Assembly: GCA_963682055.1 (NCBI GenBank)
Contig: OY821744.1
Location: forward strand, 191,001-255,000
Origin: Primula veris
Taxonomy: Eukaryota; Streptophyta; Magnoliopsida; Ericales; Primulaceae
Length of the DNA: 64,000 nucleotides
Direction: 5' to 3'
Position 1 is the stretch's first letter. Each line of letters opens with the position of its first letter. Below are positions 52,071-64,000 of this stretch, in pieces. A model generated the notes under the pieces. The model saw only the letters and a program-made list of their open reading frames with translations. It did no database searches and was not told the origin of the DNA. The translations under genes and the position numbers were made by a program.

Positions 52071-54501
52071 TTAACCCTGCTTCGAGTCCTGCGTGTTTCT
52101 CTTAAGGACCTCGTTCTCTTTTCTCAGTTTCATTATTTTTAACTTCAGAGTTTCAACTTTATAATTTGAAGACAAGTCTCGTTGCTGTTCGGCCAACTTG
52201 TTTCTGCTAATAAGCACTGCATGAAAAAACAGAAATGAATAAAGAAACTGGATCCAAAGAATAAAGGATATCACAAGAATAAGAATAACTATGGTTCTTG
52301 TAAAATAGGTTTGGATTGCATACTTACATTCCTTTTCCAAATTCAAGAGCTTCTTGTTTAACTCGCTCTTTTCTTCCTGTTCAATCATAAGGCAATCTTT
52401 CAAATCCTGGATCTCATGTTGATCTGCAACAATTAGCCCTAAATTTACTTAAAATTCTGTCCACACAATTCTGCAAGTAAGAGAAAGATTTACTAATTTC
52501 CACTCACATCTAGACTCGTCATCATATCGAACTCGTTTCAACCTTTTTGTCACAGATTCTATATAGTTTTTTTGCACCGTAATTTCTCCTTGCAACTGCT
52601 TGAAGATTGCCTCGTCAGCAGTTCTTTTGATTAGGAAGCCTCTGTCGAGAAAAATAAATTCAACTAAAATTGCACAAAAAAAAATGCACAGAAAGAAACA
52701 GAAAATGCTTCTTGGGTCAGTACCTGATTTGAGATTCCAAATCCTTGATGTTTCCTTCACTATCTTGTTCCATTAATTCTATTGTTTTCTTGTATTCCTG
52801 CTTGTACATTTCAGTATTTAGAAGTAATAATACATTATAATGGATCGGAGAACATTTCAAATGTATACACAAGCGCGGAAACACACACGTTAACTTGAAA
52901 GAAATAGAGTTTTCACAGTGAGAGACACATTTGAGACCCAACCCAATATCCTCCACCACATAGTTTAATACAGTCATTTAATTAGAGATAAAAGTGCTTA
53001 CATTCTCTTTAGTGATATGCTCCTCTTTTACCCTCTCCAGTTCTTTTTGCAAGCTCTGGCACTTTGTATGGGCACCAATCTACAAATATTTCGACAATTA
53101 CTAACTACATTATTAATAGGATTGGATTGGAGTATCATACAAGGTTAAGACGAAGGTGGTTTAAATTAGTTTTTTTTTTTGTTCTTTCTATCAAGATGTC
53201 AGAAAGCTATTTAATTAAGTTATTTTGCAGGTTAGAGCGGGGGTTTACCTGATCAGCTAATTTGTTAAGAGAATCAGTGTACAACTTAGTGAGCCTTTCA
53301 TTCTCTGCAAAAAAGACGGTTAACAAAATCAAATAGTGGTTGTTATTTTATTTCACCATAAAAACATGAGTAGACCAAAACATTTTAAAAATACTTTGAT
53401 CAGCCAAGTTTTGCATATCCTAGAAATTACAAAAAAAAGAGTAGAATAAACTCTGAAAATCTACATTAAAGGATTAAAGCATGAAAAGTATTGCAACTAA
53501 TTGTTAGCTTCTGGCGATGTATCAAAATATGATCATCTGAGCATAAAAAAAAGTTTAATTCGTGTTGCAGCTGTATTGTACGACGCCAAGTATAATAAAA
53601 CAATGCAAATATTATGGAACATAGAATAATAATTAAAAAAGTGTGGTGCGTAGCAGTGTTACAGATTGAAACAATTGCTGGATATATATATATACAGTAG
53701 GTTGTTTAGTAAAGATGAAGATGAAACCAAAACAAATCGCACTAATTGTAAATATCTATTAATAATCGCAATGATGATTTATTTCTATGAGCTATAATAT
53801 ACATACACAAACTCAGTTTTCGGGGACTGAGTTAGGAGAGTCAAATTAGTGTGTAAAATAAAAACAGAATGCCGAATCAGACATAAAAAAATCGTATATA
53901 TATATAAAAACCGTAATTGAAATTGCAAAGACACACACACACATGTATATATAATTATACATGAGATTTTATGGGATATAGTGTTTGAGAATGTGAAGGG
54001 TAAGAAGTAATAATTAATCGAATTGAAAGATGATGAAACATCAATCTGCTAGTATAATATAGTTTTATACTCATAATACTAATTTCAAAATTAAAATAAA
54101 AAAGTAGTTTGAGTGAGTCGGTCAAAACATATATACTCGAAATAAAAACTAATATTAAATTATATATAAAAATAGATAAAATAAAGAGAGAGACCTGATT
54201 TGAGGTAGTTGGAAGAGAAATGGAGAGAATGGAGGTTGATGACGTGGCATTTGTTCTCCTTTTTCAGCGACTTCATCTCCGATATTCCCTTCTCAACTTC
54301 CTTTTTTTAATTTTAATTATAATTATATTAATCACAAAAACAACACATATATATATAGATGTAAATATATAGATATATATATAGAGAGAGAGAGACATGG
54401 TAGATGAGATCGAAAGAGTGTAGAACATTGTCCTCCACTTTCACCTCCTCCTCTTCTACTTCTTCTTCTTCTTCTCCTCCTCCTTCTCTTCTTCCCGCCA
54501 T
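52071..54501 (-). CDS. Coiled-coil protein, At-4/1-like
   Basis: Eight exons, in order: 54501-54397, 54300-54195, 53304-53249, 53079-53002, 52797-52724, 52641-52508, 52423-52328, 52216-52071. They keep phase and give 264 residues. The protein is almost wholly heptad-like coiled coil after an acidic poly-Glu N-terminus. Conserved blocks HSFDLIYH, GISEMKSL, NERLTKLYTDSLNKLADQ, HEIQDLKDCLMIEQEEKSEL, LISRNKLAEQQRD and KIMKLRKENEVLK match Arabidopsis protein At-4/1 as I remember it; that protein was found as a partner of a tospovirus movement protein and is linked to plasmodesmata and trafficking. That function is by family only. The first exon contains a gaa/gag repeat. The acidic start is longer than in At-4/1 (about 246 residues). 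Confidence 0.87.
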
Positions 54502-54585
54502 TTACTACTATTTTCTTCTTTCTTTCTTTCCTTTTCAATTACTCCCCTTACATTAATTACTCACCTTTCTATTTTTTTTTTTTTA

Positions 54586-54815
54586 CTCCATCCCTACCGT
54601 ACCGTTAATTAATTGTAAATTACGTATAATTTTGATTAATTTATAATATGTATCAAAATTATCGAAATGAAATTTTTTAAAACTAAATCATATAATTTAA
54701 TGTTTGAATTAACTTTTGAAAATTTTTATTCCGACAATTTTGATACAAGTTATTGACCGATTAAAATTACATGTAGTTTTATAATGAACAGTTAATTGAA
54801 AACGAAGTGAGGGAG
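54586..54815. mobile_element. Stowaway-like MITE copy upstream of At-4/1-like gene
   Basis: A 230-bp element between TA dinucleotides, starting ctccatcccta and ending gtgagggag. It shares the middle block tattccgacaattttgatacaagtta with the copy at 46800-46986. It lies about 85 bp upstream of the start codon of the coiled-coil gene, so within its proximal promoter or leader. Confidence 0.8.
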
Positions 54816-55037
54816 TAGTATTGTTATAATGGAAATGGTAATTACTTAAAAAAAAAATAATACTGATCAATCTCTACAGTTTCACTTGCAAGCATTATCA
54901 TTTAATGGTAAGCCATATTTGTTTGTTTGTTTGTATATATCATTACTCATCTTTCATTCATCCTGCATCTCGCTTATCCGTACCGATGATGTATGTTATG
55001 AGCTTTTAAGCATTTTAAGTCATCCTTTTTTTAGTGT

Positions 55038-55075
<38 letters not shown>

Positions 55076-55554
55076 CCTCTACTTTATACTGAACCGGGTT
55101 TGCATGTTTAAAACTTCATATATTTGAAAATGAAACAGTTTTCATCTCACTTCTTCCTATGGATTCATTATTACACTACTTGCCCATCACCAAATCAGTA
55201 AAATCTCCTCTTTACCTTTTTTTACTGGGCTGACTCCTTTCTTCCTTTTTCTTACGCTTATGTCATCCGACTTGAAACAAGCCAGAAGATACCATTAAAC
55301 CAGAAATGAGGCCCAGCTACTAAACAAACAGTAGTAAAAACTCAATTGAAGATGACGTGATACAAAGCTAACTCCAAAAATTAAACTAATCTTCAATCCT
55401 CAAAACAGAGAAACTACAGGTGCAGTTTCAAAAAAATTGCAACAGAATTTCTACAAGCCACTTGCTAGAAAACTTTACACACAACACATGATAACACTTG
55501 ATAACAATGTTCGAACCGAAAACTTGAAAACAGTTGAAGTGAAATCATAACTGT
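54816..55554. other. Region between At-4/1-like promoter and KH gene 3' end
   Basis: Contains a 33-base C homopolymer (55039-55071) and probably the 3' UTR of the KH gene nearer 55554. Otherwise no gene. Confidence 0.5.
55039..55071 (+). repeat. 33-base C homopolymer
   Basis: Thirty-three consecutive C residues in otherwise AT-rich DNA. The Pro-rich open frame crossing it is an artefact of the run. Such tracts are hard to sequence, so the length may be inexact. Confidence 0.9.
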
Positions 55555-58500
55555 TCAATATCTGTAATTTCCGTAACCACCTCCTAAACCAGATGATCCA
55601 TAGCCACCACCGTAAGGCTGCGATGACATGGCAGAAGATGAGTAGGTGGAACCACCCAGTTGAGAATACGAAGATGACCTCAACTCGGCATCCACTTGCC
55701 CATAACTGCTTTTGACTGGTTCTTTGTGATTGCTTACAAATTCCTGCATAACAAGAGCACATTTCACTCAAATCCAAAGAAGCAAAACCACATTACAGTA
55801 TATTTCTAAAGGCCAAGAGGATTTGGAGGGGGAACACGAGCCATCCTCCTAAATTGAAGTCGATATGCGGCTTTGGTCTGTTTTTGTTATAGCTATTATT
55901 CCCAAAAGAAGAAGAAAATATATGGTTCGTTTTGCTGCAGCTTTTAAGCAAATTAGCTGAATTTATTTAGGTAGGGAAAAAACTCCACAATTGAGCTGAT
56001 AACCAAATGCGACCAGTTCTAAAGCAAAAAGGCCAAGAAGCTGGGCTTCTATTTACACGAAACAGAAAAGTATACATTCACAGACTAGTCATGAAAACAA
56101 GAACAGAAAAGTTTTGGAACACCACTCTTTAGTTTCTCAATTCCTTAAAAGAGAATCTTAATGACAGATTCTCCCAGCAATGAAATTAATAATTGAGCTA
56201 GGGATCATGGAAAGAGAACAGTTCAATGGGCATAAAACGGAAACAACAAGTTACCTGAATAAGTTGTTGAGCCGTCTGAACTTGTAATGAGGTACCCTTG
56301 ATTTCGACCGTAATCTCATCAGGTAGACCACTACTCTCTTGCACAGTCAAAACGGCACCACTAGCACGCCGAATATAAGCAATATTTGCTCCTCCAATCC
56401 CAATTATGTCCTCAGCATAAGTGAGCGGTATTTGCATCGTCTGAGCAACCTGATAAAGACGTAATAGTACGCCAGCTTATGAAGCAACTGGAAAATGTTT
56501 TTCATAGTTCAAACAACAGAGGCTGATCCACAGCAATAAAACTAGCACACAAAGTACTCTTACTTATTTAAGTCGATTTAGATTTAAATTCACTCCAGAC
56601 AGTTCATACAATTTAACGTGAAACGATTTTTGCTCCTTCGATACCAAGTTTATAAGATTTGTAATACATCAATTAAATCTGAAAATGTGCCTGTTGTCAC
56701 CGCAGCTCCAAAACAACCAAGCCTTACAAAATTGGATGAATAACCTGATACCTAAAGAAAATGTACCCAACCTTTGACATATACGACTACAAAATAACAG
56801 GCATCTATGATCTATCATGACTACTCAATTGAAAATACAGGAGATGCCTTTTGGTCTATTCAACAATATAGCTTTAGGGGGAAAATAACTAGCAAACCAA
56901 TTTTCCTATATTATTGTTGGTCTGTCTGTGCATCTTTGCCTTTCTTTTTTTTCCTGATGTGGCATGTGCAGTCTACAGAAGAGCAGTGCCAATTACTTGA
57001 AGCACAAATTGACCAATCACATAAATTATAATAACTCTCCACTATTTGTTACAGTACATATAATATTATCATAAAAGCCAGAAGAACATGTAGAAGAGAA
57101 TAAAAGAGACTAACCTGAGTAACAATAGGACCACTTGAACGACCAATCCCCAAAGAGCGTAAACCTGAAAGTTCCGTATTTTGGGTATGTAGCGGAACTG
57201 TTGATGAAGAAATACGCTGTTGCAACTGGATTTCACGCTCAAACTGCAGAGGATCCCTTTTTAGAGAGAGAGGATAATCAGAGGCACTAATCCCAGGTTG
57301 AGAGACGCTATGAAGCAATGACTTCTCAGCCCAGTTTTCCACCACCTGGCGTTCTTGCGTGACTACTGGCGTAGTTTGCTGTCATATAGAGGGAAAAATG
57401 TAAAAGGTAAGAGTCTATTTGGTTTTGGTCTAAAAGATTACAGTTAGAGTTGCCGTGTTACCAGTTTTTGTAAACCAAAAGCAATGTACCTTTAAGAAAC
57501 TCCACTGATTGTAATTCAAGAAAATTTATCTAAATCATTTAAAACGGCGGGCTATATGCGTCAAACATCTTCAGTTTCAAGGAAACCTGTCTTACAAAAA
57601 GTGATTTGTAACCAAACTGTCTCACGCATTTAATTGAGTGTCTATGTTTAGAGCCGTGATGCTTATCAGAACTATTAACAACCGCTATAATCATTGATAA
57701 TTCTATGAGACAAACCTTCAGAGAAGCAACACTTACCACCGCTTTTTCAAAAAGTGGAAGAATCGTTTGGTCGACCAAGAACTTCCTAAGGTGTCCTAGA
57801 ACAGCCTCAAGTCCCTTTAGAACCTTTGCAGATTCTCCCTGCAACTCTGCAATCTTCTCATCTTGGGTGGCATAAAATGGGACCTCCTCTGCGTCATGTT
57901 AAAAACATAATATTTAAAAAAATATATAAAAAAACAAAGCCATCCAGATCTTTAGTCACTCACTACATATTAGAGCTATAGGGCTAATATAGGGAATAAT
58001 TATATGGCAGCTACGGGCCAGTTACGGTACTTTAGAGCTACAGGCCAGCTATAGGGCTATGTCAGCCAAACTAAGTAGAACTTCTACAAAAAAAAACTCA
58101 AAAACTTTCCTGTGGCAGTGCTGCAGAGCAAAAGGGGGGAAATAACATCAAACATAACTTTAAAATCTTCTTCTTCTGGTTTTTTTCTTATCTAAAAATG
58201 TTGAATTATGATTATATTTTGGTTCATGAATTTGAAGTATCTAGTAGGTTCATGTGTTGAGAAGTCCAAGGGTTCTCTAGGAAGGAGTATTCGAATAGGG
58301 ATGAGCCTAAGCATCTTTGGAGCCTACAAAAAAGGCTGAATTCCTGTGTTTAGATCGGATTTGGATAGTTAAAATATATCTATCTATCTATATATATTAA
58401 AGAATTGAGTTTTCTGGGTTTGGTTCTGGTGTCGTTTCAAGTTCTCATTTTCTTGGTTTTGACTCTTCTTTCACTTGCTTTTTTCTTGGTTTTGACTCTT

Positions 58501-60817
58501 CTTTCACTTGCTTACTCTCAAGATTTGTTCTCCTAGTTGATCCTACATCAGGTAAGCCGCTCATGTATATGATTCCAGCTAGAGTTGCTAATTATTTTAA
58601 GTTAACAAAGCAGAAATGAAGCTAGCCATAAACAGAATTTGCTTCTTGATCAAATGGGTTTATATTCAGAACCATTAAAACTAGCTGCATTAGTATAATG
58701 TCCCAGCTAATAACTGTCATCCACTCCAATTCCGATAGGAAAGTGTATGTCTATGTTAGCTTCATCAATGGTCTAACTTTGTAAGGTTTTTGAATGGGCG
58801 ACTTCCCCTCCATGATGGTCTAACTATGTAAGGTTTTTGAATGGACACCAGATAACATGTTCTCGCTCATCCAGAACCAATGTACCGGTGCCATCCATGG
58901 CATCTCTCTCCGTCCCCTGTGATCTCCTATGGCGTCACCCAGCGAAAAACCTCCTAACACAAGTGCATCTCCGGCATCTTAAAGAGCTCCAATTCATTAA
59001 AGGGTAGAGAGAAGGGGGAAAAAGGAGAAGAAAAATAAAAGGTAGACAGCGAACAGATCAGGAACGGAGGCGGACTTTCAGGGACAAAATTCTAATTACT
59101 CATTCTCTACAAATTTATGTGCATATTCTTTCTGTGCTTGTATCAATTCTCTCTAGCTTTTCCAGGTCAAACTTACAGGAAAGCTCGTTTCTAAGCTAAC
59201 TTCCAAATGCAGTTACAATTTTAAGCAAAAAAGGGGAAACACTAAGCTTAAAACCGGCAACCAAACTAGGACTTAGGCCATCCAGAAAATGTCCCAAAAC
59301 CAGGGAGGAAATTGCTCAACATAAATCATAAATAACCTCACAAATCATACCATGATTAAGGATTCGAATAGAAGCACCGCTACTTTGCTGCATTGCCTTG
59401 ATAGAAGACCCTTGCTTGCCAATAAGGCTTGTAGCTTGTGAGGATGCTACTAACAAACGTATCGAACAAAATGCTGCACCGTCGCTCTCTCCCTCAGAAA
59501 GTCCACTCACACGTTTGAAGATCCGTATTGTTGCATCCATTGCTGGAGATAATGGTAACTCTGGATCTTCTTTCCCGGTTATTAGTACCTATATTAATAC
59601 AGAAATGGTCTTACTAGAAGCAGATATGTATATATATGCATAATGACTTTATAGTCCATCGTTCAGAGACATAATGAAATCAATAAAAACCATATCTTTA
59701 TTGCTAATAGACGACAGCTAGAAATTGAGACTCATGCTGAAACCATTAAAACATAAATTCTCTCAACCCTGGAACAAATGTCTCTAGATCTAACTTTAAT
59801 ACTATGGATAGATCACATTATAGCTACCATAGTATGTAGTAAGCCCTGTACATTTTACAATAATAAATCATTGTAGTAACAGAAACTACGAATAGAGTAA
59901 ATGTCTATTTCGATACAATTATTACAATATACAGTATCATTCTACTTTCCTAACTTCATCAAACAAAAATTCACATACAGATAAAAGACTGGCAGATATT
60001 TTTATTGCCAATAAAAAGCAACAATAAACACATCTTTATTGTCACTAGACACGGCTGACGATCAAGTCTCGTGTTGGAATCCATTTATGTAGATAACAAT
60101 AGAGAGCTCACGCAGATAAAAGAGTAATAATGGACAAATCTCTCACAGGTAAGTCTGGGATAATTTCACTGTTGTTGACACGAATAACTATTGAGATCCA
60201 ACTTAATTTGGTATATTGCAATACACACGATTCTATTCCCCTATCAAACCCTAATTCACACACATATATAGTTAGCCACGGACAAATCCAACAATTAAAT
60301 AAAAATAAAATAACAGTCATAAAACCCTAATTAACACACATAGATAGATAAATAGATACATAAAGGATGAATGATTTATGAATACGTACGACTTGTATTT
60401 TCTATTGAACTTCCCTTTTAACTACATTAATGAACACACAGATAGATAGAGATAGAGATAGAGATAGAGAGATATATGAATAAAAAAGAAAAAAAGAAAA
60501 AAGAGAGAGAGATGAAATAAAAAGGAAGGTACGATGCGATCGGGATTGGGAAGAGGGGAATGGAGGACGCGAACACGAGCATGAGTATCTTCACAAAGCT
60601 TCTGAACAAGTTCACCCTTACGACCTATTATGCAACCAACCTTAGCAACCGCTACTATAATCCTGAAAACGCTGTATCCCGGCCAACCCGGCCACCTCTC
60701 CTTCTTCTCCGACTTAGTTGACTCCGGTACCTCCACATCCGTAGTATCCGGTGCCTCATCCTCGGTGGAGGAGTTGTTCTCTACCTCCTCCTCCTCTTCT
60801 TCACATGAAGAACTCAT
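55555..60817 (-). CDS. Triple KH-domain RNA-binding protein, PEPPER-like
   Basis: Six exons, in order: 60817-60533, 59588-59351, 57888-57737, 57378-57115, 56449-56255, 55743-55555; phase is kept, giving 440 residues. Three KH domains are visible by their GxxG loops: GRKG in [19 protein letters not shown] in [15 protein letters not shown], and GIGG in [21 protein letters not shown]1 starts after an acidic N-terminus at [15 protein letters not shown] and is split by intron 1. The linker ([20 protein letters not shown]) and the Tyr/Gly/Ser-rich tail ending GGGYGNYRY match the plant PEPPER group rather than FLK. Relatives act in post-transcriptional control of flowering genes such as FLC and in ovule development; that role is by homology. 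Intron 2 is 1.46 kb with small local duplications. Confidence 0.92.
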
Positions 60818-61980
60818 TCTTAATTAATCTTGTATTCTAGAGATATAATTGATAGATTTTATAGAGAGAATCATAGATGAGTGTTATGTGTAATTAATTC
60901 TCTATATTTATTTTATATTATCCAATATTCAACTATCTACATACCACAAAACTATAATTAATTAAGTAAATAAACAATTTTATGATTTATATATATATGT
61001 AAATACTGTTTTTATCTTTTATTTGTACGAAAATAAATTAATGTTTTTTCAAATGGTAACACACCCCCCAACAAAATTATACTATTAGTTCTTCTTATAA
61101 TATCTACTTACAAGTTGTTTTAATATATACTTACTACATTATTATCAAATCAAATCAAACCAAACCAAACCAACCCAACATGGTTTTATTCATACATGTT
61201 TAAAATGGAGTATTACAAATTAAGATGCCTAATCACTATTTTATTTCTAATATGGGACATCTTAGTATTAAGTAACAATACCAGTAGTATAAATTGAAGT
61301 GTATATGTAATTAATTACTTAATTAAAACTGGTTAATAAATAGTAACAAGAGAGAAAAAAACACAAAAGAAATCAAACTTTATCCTACTTCTCCTCCAAA
61401 AACTAGAATCCCCTTCGTATCTCTTTAAATTTAATAAATTATGCGGATTAGCTGCAAATTAGGCGGCGTCTGGGCAGTGATTAGGCGCTAGACGGCTAAT
61501 TTCGTCTAATGTCCGTCTTGCGACTTTTAAAATATTGTAATTGAATAATAAATAAATATATGATTTATATGGGTATATATATATATATATATATATGATT
61601 TAGAAATAACATGCATCTCTGTTTTATTTTTCATTTGTATTCAAAATTAATGTTTTTCAAATAAAAAAAAAGTATTAGTACGAATGTGCTCATAATATCT
61701 AGTTACAAATTATTTTAATATATAATACTACATTATTATCATACCAAAATGGTTTATTCATACATGTTTAAAATAGTAGATACTCACCCAAGGAACATTT
61801 ATTTTATAACATGTAACATAGTAGTAATAAATTGGATTAGATGGAAGAATTTAGCCAATATTTTGGTGTTGTATAAATTGTTAATTAATATTTGGGTAAA
61901 TAATAAATGTAATAGTATAATAAGAGGAGACAAAAGACAGAAACCAAACTTTTATCCTAATTTCTCCTCACAAAACTCAA

Positions 61981-62013
<33 letters not shown>

Positions 62014-62047
62014 CTTCTCTCTCTAGAAATAGAAATAGGATAGAAAA
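60818..62047. promoter_or_regulatory. Shared upstream region of divergent genes
   Basis: The KH gene and the gene at 62048 point away from each other, so their promoters share this 1.2 kb. It is AT-rich, with TA tracts at about 61573-61595 and 62000-62012, a CT tract just before the latter, and a GC-richer patch (about 61441-61530; aggcggcgtctggg, aggcgctagacgg) that looks like a decayed repeat. Confidence 0.5.
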
Positions 62048-62471
62048 ATGGCAGGAATGATCCTAAGAACAACGAATTTCACGAAACTATGCAAATTATC
62101 ATCTTCCATTTTAATCCAATCTCGTAACCGTTCATCAAAATCAGGTGCCAAATTTGCACAGCTAATCGAGGTCGACCTCGACTCATCATCCTCATCTTCT
62201 TCTGCTACGTCACCCGATATTGCTACGGGTGTACGTAAGCTGGAAGACGTCATATATAATATAATTGTTCGTAGATCGGCACCAGATTGGCTCCCTTTTA
62301 TGCCTGGATCTTCTTACTGGGTACCCCCTCGTCGTCCACGTGGTGGTCATGCCGCTGGTCTTGTTGATATTATTGGGAATTTAACAGCAGGGATTCCGAT
62401 GAGGACCGATGACGAGACTCTTGCCATGTCCTCTGTTAGGGGTTGGCCCTCCTCCGCCTACTTCATCCACG
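62048..62471 (+). CDS. Uncharacterised plant protein, probably mitochondrial (first exon only)
   Basis: First exon of a gene that runs off the right end; 141 complete codons plus one base, ending at a gtattg donor (62472). The first 31 residues lack acidic residues and are rich in Arg, Lys, Ser and Thr (MAGMILRTTNFTKLCKLSSS...), a good mitochondrial presequence. After a Ser run come RRSAPDWLPFMPGSSYWVPP and TDDETLAMSSVRGWPSSAYFI. These motifs resemble a conserved plant family of unknown function that I recall as predicted mitochondrial. Start chosen as the first ATG after a CT/TA leader. No function is claimed. Confidence 0.75.
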
Positions 62472-62559
62472 GTATTGTTTCTGTATTTCTTTATTTTTTA
62501 ATATCTATATATATATATATATATATATATGTGTAGATGTGTATGTTATGTGTTTAAGG

Positions 62560-64000
62560 GAATTTTACAGATTTAGGGATTGGGTATTGTAGAAAATTGG
62601 ATTTGTGAAATGCAATTTAAAAGAATTAATCCTATTAGTGTTGAATTATCTGTAATTTTGTTAAATTGGTTTTTTTTTTTTTTTTAATATTGGATTTTGA
62701 TGGGTCTGTGAAAGACCCTTTACCAGAATTCATCTGCTTACTTCATTCATGATACCCTATCTATATTTATTCTCCATATTAGGAAATCATAAAAAAGATT
62801 GGATTTTGATGGATGCCCTTTACCAGAATTCGTTCACTTATACATGTATATATCATGTGTGTGTTGAGGATTGTGAAAGATTGGGTTTTGATGGATTTGT
62901 GCAATACTCTTTTCCGGAATTCATCCATTTTGTGTCAGTCTTGATATCTATACCCTTCATCTATATAATAATACATATATGTTTATATGTATATGTGTGT
63001 TTCTTTTGTTGGACTAGTTTTTTTGTGTTGAGGGAATGTACAGGTTTTGAGATTGGGGATTATAAAATATTGGATTTTGATGATTTGTGAGATGCCCTTT
63101 AGCCGAATTCATCCTGTCATGAGTTGGATTTTGTGTACATGTGTATGTATATGCATGTGTTGAGGATTATGAAAGATTAGATTTTTTATAGGTTTGTGAG
63201 ATATTCATCCAATTTGTCTTGGTCTTGATTACATCCATATATCTATATTTGTATGTACTATGTATATTTATATGTTGAGGAAATTTTAAGATTTAAGGGA
63301 TTGGGGATTGTAGAAAATTGGATTTTGATGGGTTTGTGAGATGCCCTATAGTAGAATGAAGCCTATTAATGTTGGATTCTGTGAATATGTATATGTGTGT
63401 GTATTTGTGTGTTGAGGATTATTAAAGATTGGATTGTGATTGGTTTGTGAAATGCCCCTTTAGCAGAACTCATCCTACTGGTGTTGATTTTGATTACACC
63501 CATCGTATTTATTTACTATTTATCTTCTATACATGGGATTGGGGATTGTAGAAAATTGGATTTGTCCCTTTACCAGAATTCATCCTACTAATCTTGGATC
63601 TGTGTATATGTATGTGTTGAAGATTATGAAAAATTAGATTTTTGATGGGTTTGTGAAATACCCTGTAGGAGAGTTCATCCAATTTGCGTTGTTTTTGATT
63701 ACATCCATGACATGTATCTATATTCTTCATATACATAGATGTGTGTGGATGGGTGTCTTTTGTTGGATTAGCTTTTTTGTATTGGTGGAAATTACAGATT
63801 TAGGGGATTATGAAAGATTGGATTTTGGTGGGTCTGTGAGATAGCCTTGAGCAGAGTTCATCCAATTATGTGTTGATTTTGATTACATCCATGTCTACAC
63901 ACGGGATCGGGGATTGTAGAAGATTGGATTTTGATCGGTTTGTGAGATGTCCTTTACCAGAATTCATCGTATTAGTATTTAGTGTTAGATTGGGGATACA
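62560..64000 (+). repeat. Degenerate tandem/dispersed repeat in first intron
   Basis: Around twelve diverged copies of a roughly 60-70 bp core recur at intervals of about 80-150 bp: gattggattttgatgggttt, gtgagatgccctttaccaga, attcatcctattagtgttgg. Copies begin near 62595, 62690, 62798, 62878, 63069, 63176, 63314, 63428, 63552, 63630, 63810 and 63920. Copies are separated by TG/TA-rich spacers (tatgtatatgtgtgtg). The array lies in the intron after the exon at 62048-62471 and continues past the window. Confidence 0.8.

Noticed and set aside
54332..54538. Arg-rich minus-strand open frame
   Set aside because: It is an out-of-frame reading of the gaa/gag repeat in the first exon of the coiled-coil gene.
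54886..55092. Proline-rich open frame
   Set aside because: The Pro run is the C homopolymer; no upstream or downstream coding signal.
62560..64000. CRISPR-like array
   Set aside because: Repeats are diverged, spacing is irregular, and it lies in an intron of a plant gene; this is a degenerate satellite.

Overview
This window is nuclear DNA of a flowering plant, almost certainly a eudicot. Genes have GT-AG introns and plant-only families, the intergenic DNA is very AT-rich, and it holds plant-type transposons (a LINE tail, two solo LTRs, Stowaway-like and CACTA-like MITEs). I cannot name the species from sequence alone.

Layout. (1) 413-5034, + strand: 3' part of a USP-domain receptor-like cytoplasmic kinase without a U-box; one intron carries a long-TIR transposon. 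(2) 10960-13745, +: an FCS-like zinc finger (FLZ) gene with a Stowaway-like MITE in intron 2. (3) 14758-21849, -: a complete 14-exon auxin response factor of the ARF7/ARF19 activator class, convergent with the FLZ gene. (4) 22-44.5 kb: gene-poor DNA with a 1432-bp solo LTR (25606-27037), a decayed LINE tail (35387-38096) split by a second solo LTR (35982-37234), several MITEs, and a tandemly repeated block (about 41.8-44.5 kb). (5) 44521-44751, -: TOM7, a small mitochondrial import subunit. (6) 47470-48693, +: a single-exon F-box gene. (7) 50.2-51.1 kb: two short coding-like open frames and a local tandem duplication, unidentified. (8) 52071-54501, -: an eight-exon coiled-coil gene resembling Arabidopsis At-4/1. 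(9) 55555-60817, -: a six-exon, three-KH-domain RNA-binding protein of the PEPPER type. (10) 62048 onward, +: first exon of a plant-conserved, probably mitochondrial protein; its first intron is filled with a degenerate roughly 100-bp repeat that runs off the window.

The genes do not form a pathway; this is ordinary plant gene order. Splice junctions were chosen so that reading phase is kept throughout: the ARF joins to 1034 codons, the KH protein to 440, the coiled-coil protein to 264 and the FLZ protein to 263, each with a single terminal stop. The most unusual signals are the nested LINE/solo-LTR insertion with target-site duplication, the array of short palindromes inside the first solo LTR, the tandem array beside TOM7, the intronic repeat at the right end, an in-frame alternative splice acceptor before the ARF PB1 domain, and the unidentified open frames near 50-51 kb. 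I saw nothing that clearly amounts to a new multi-gene system.
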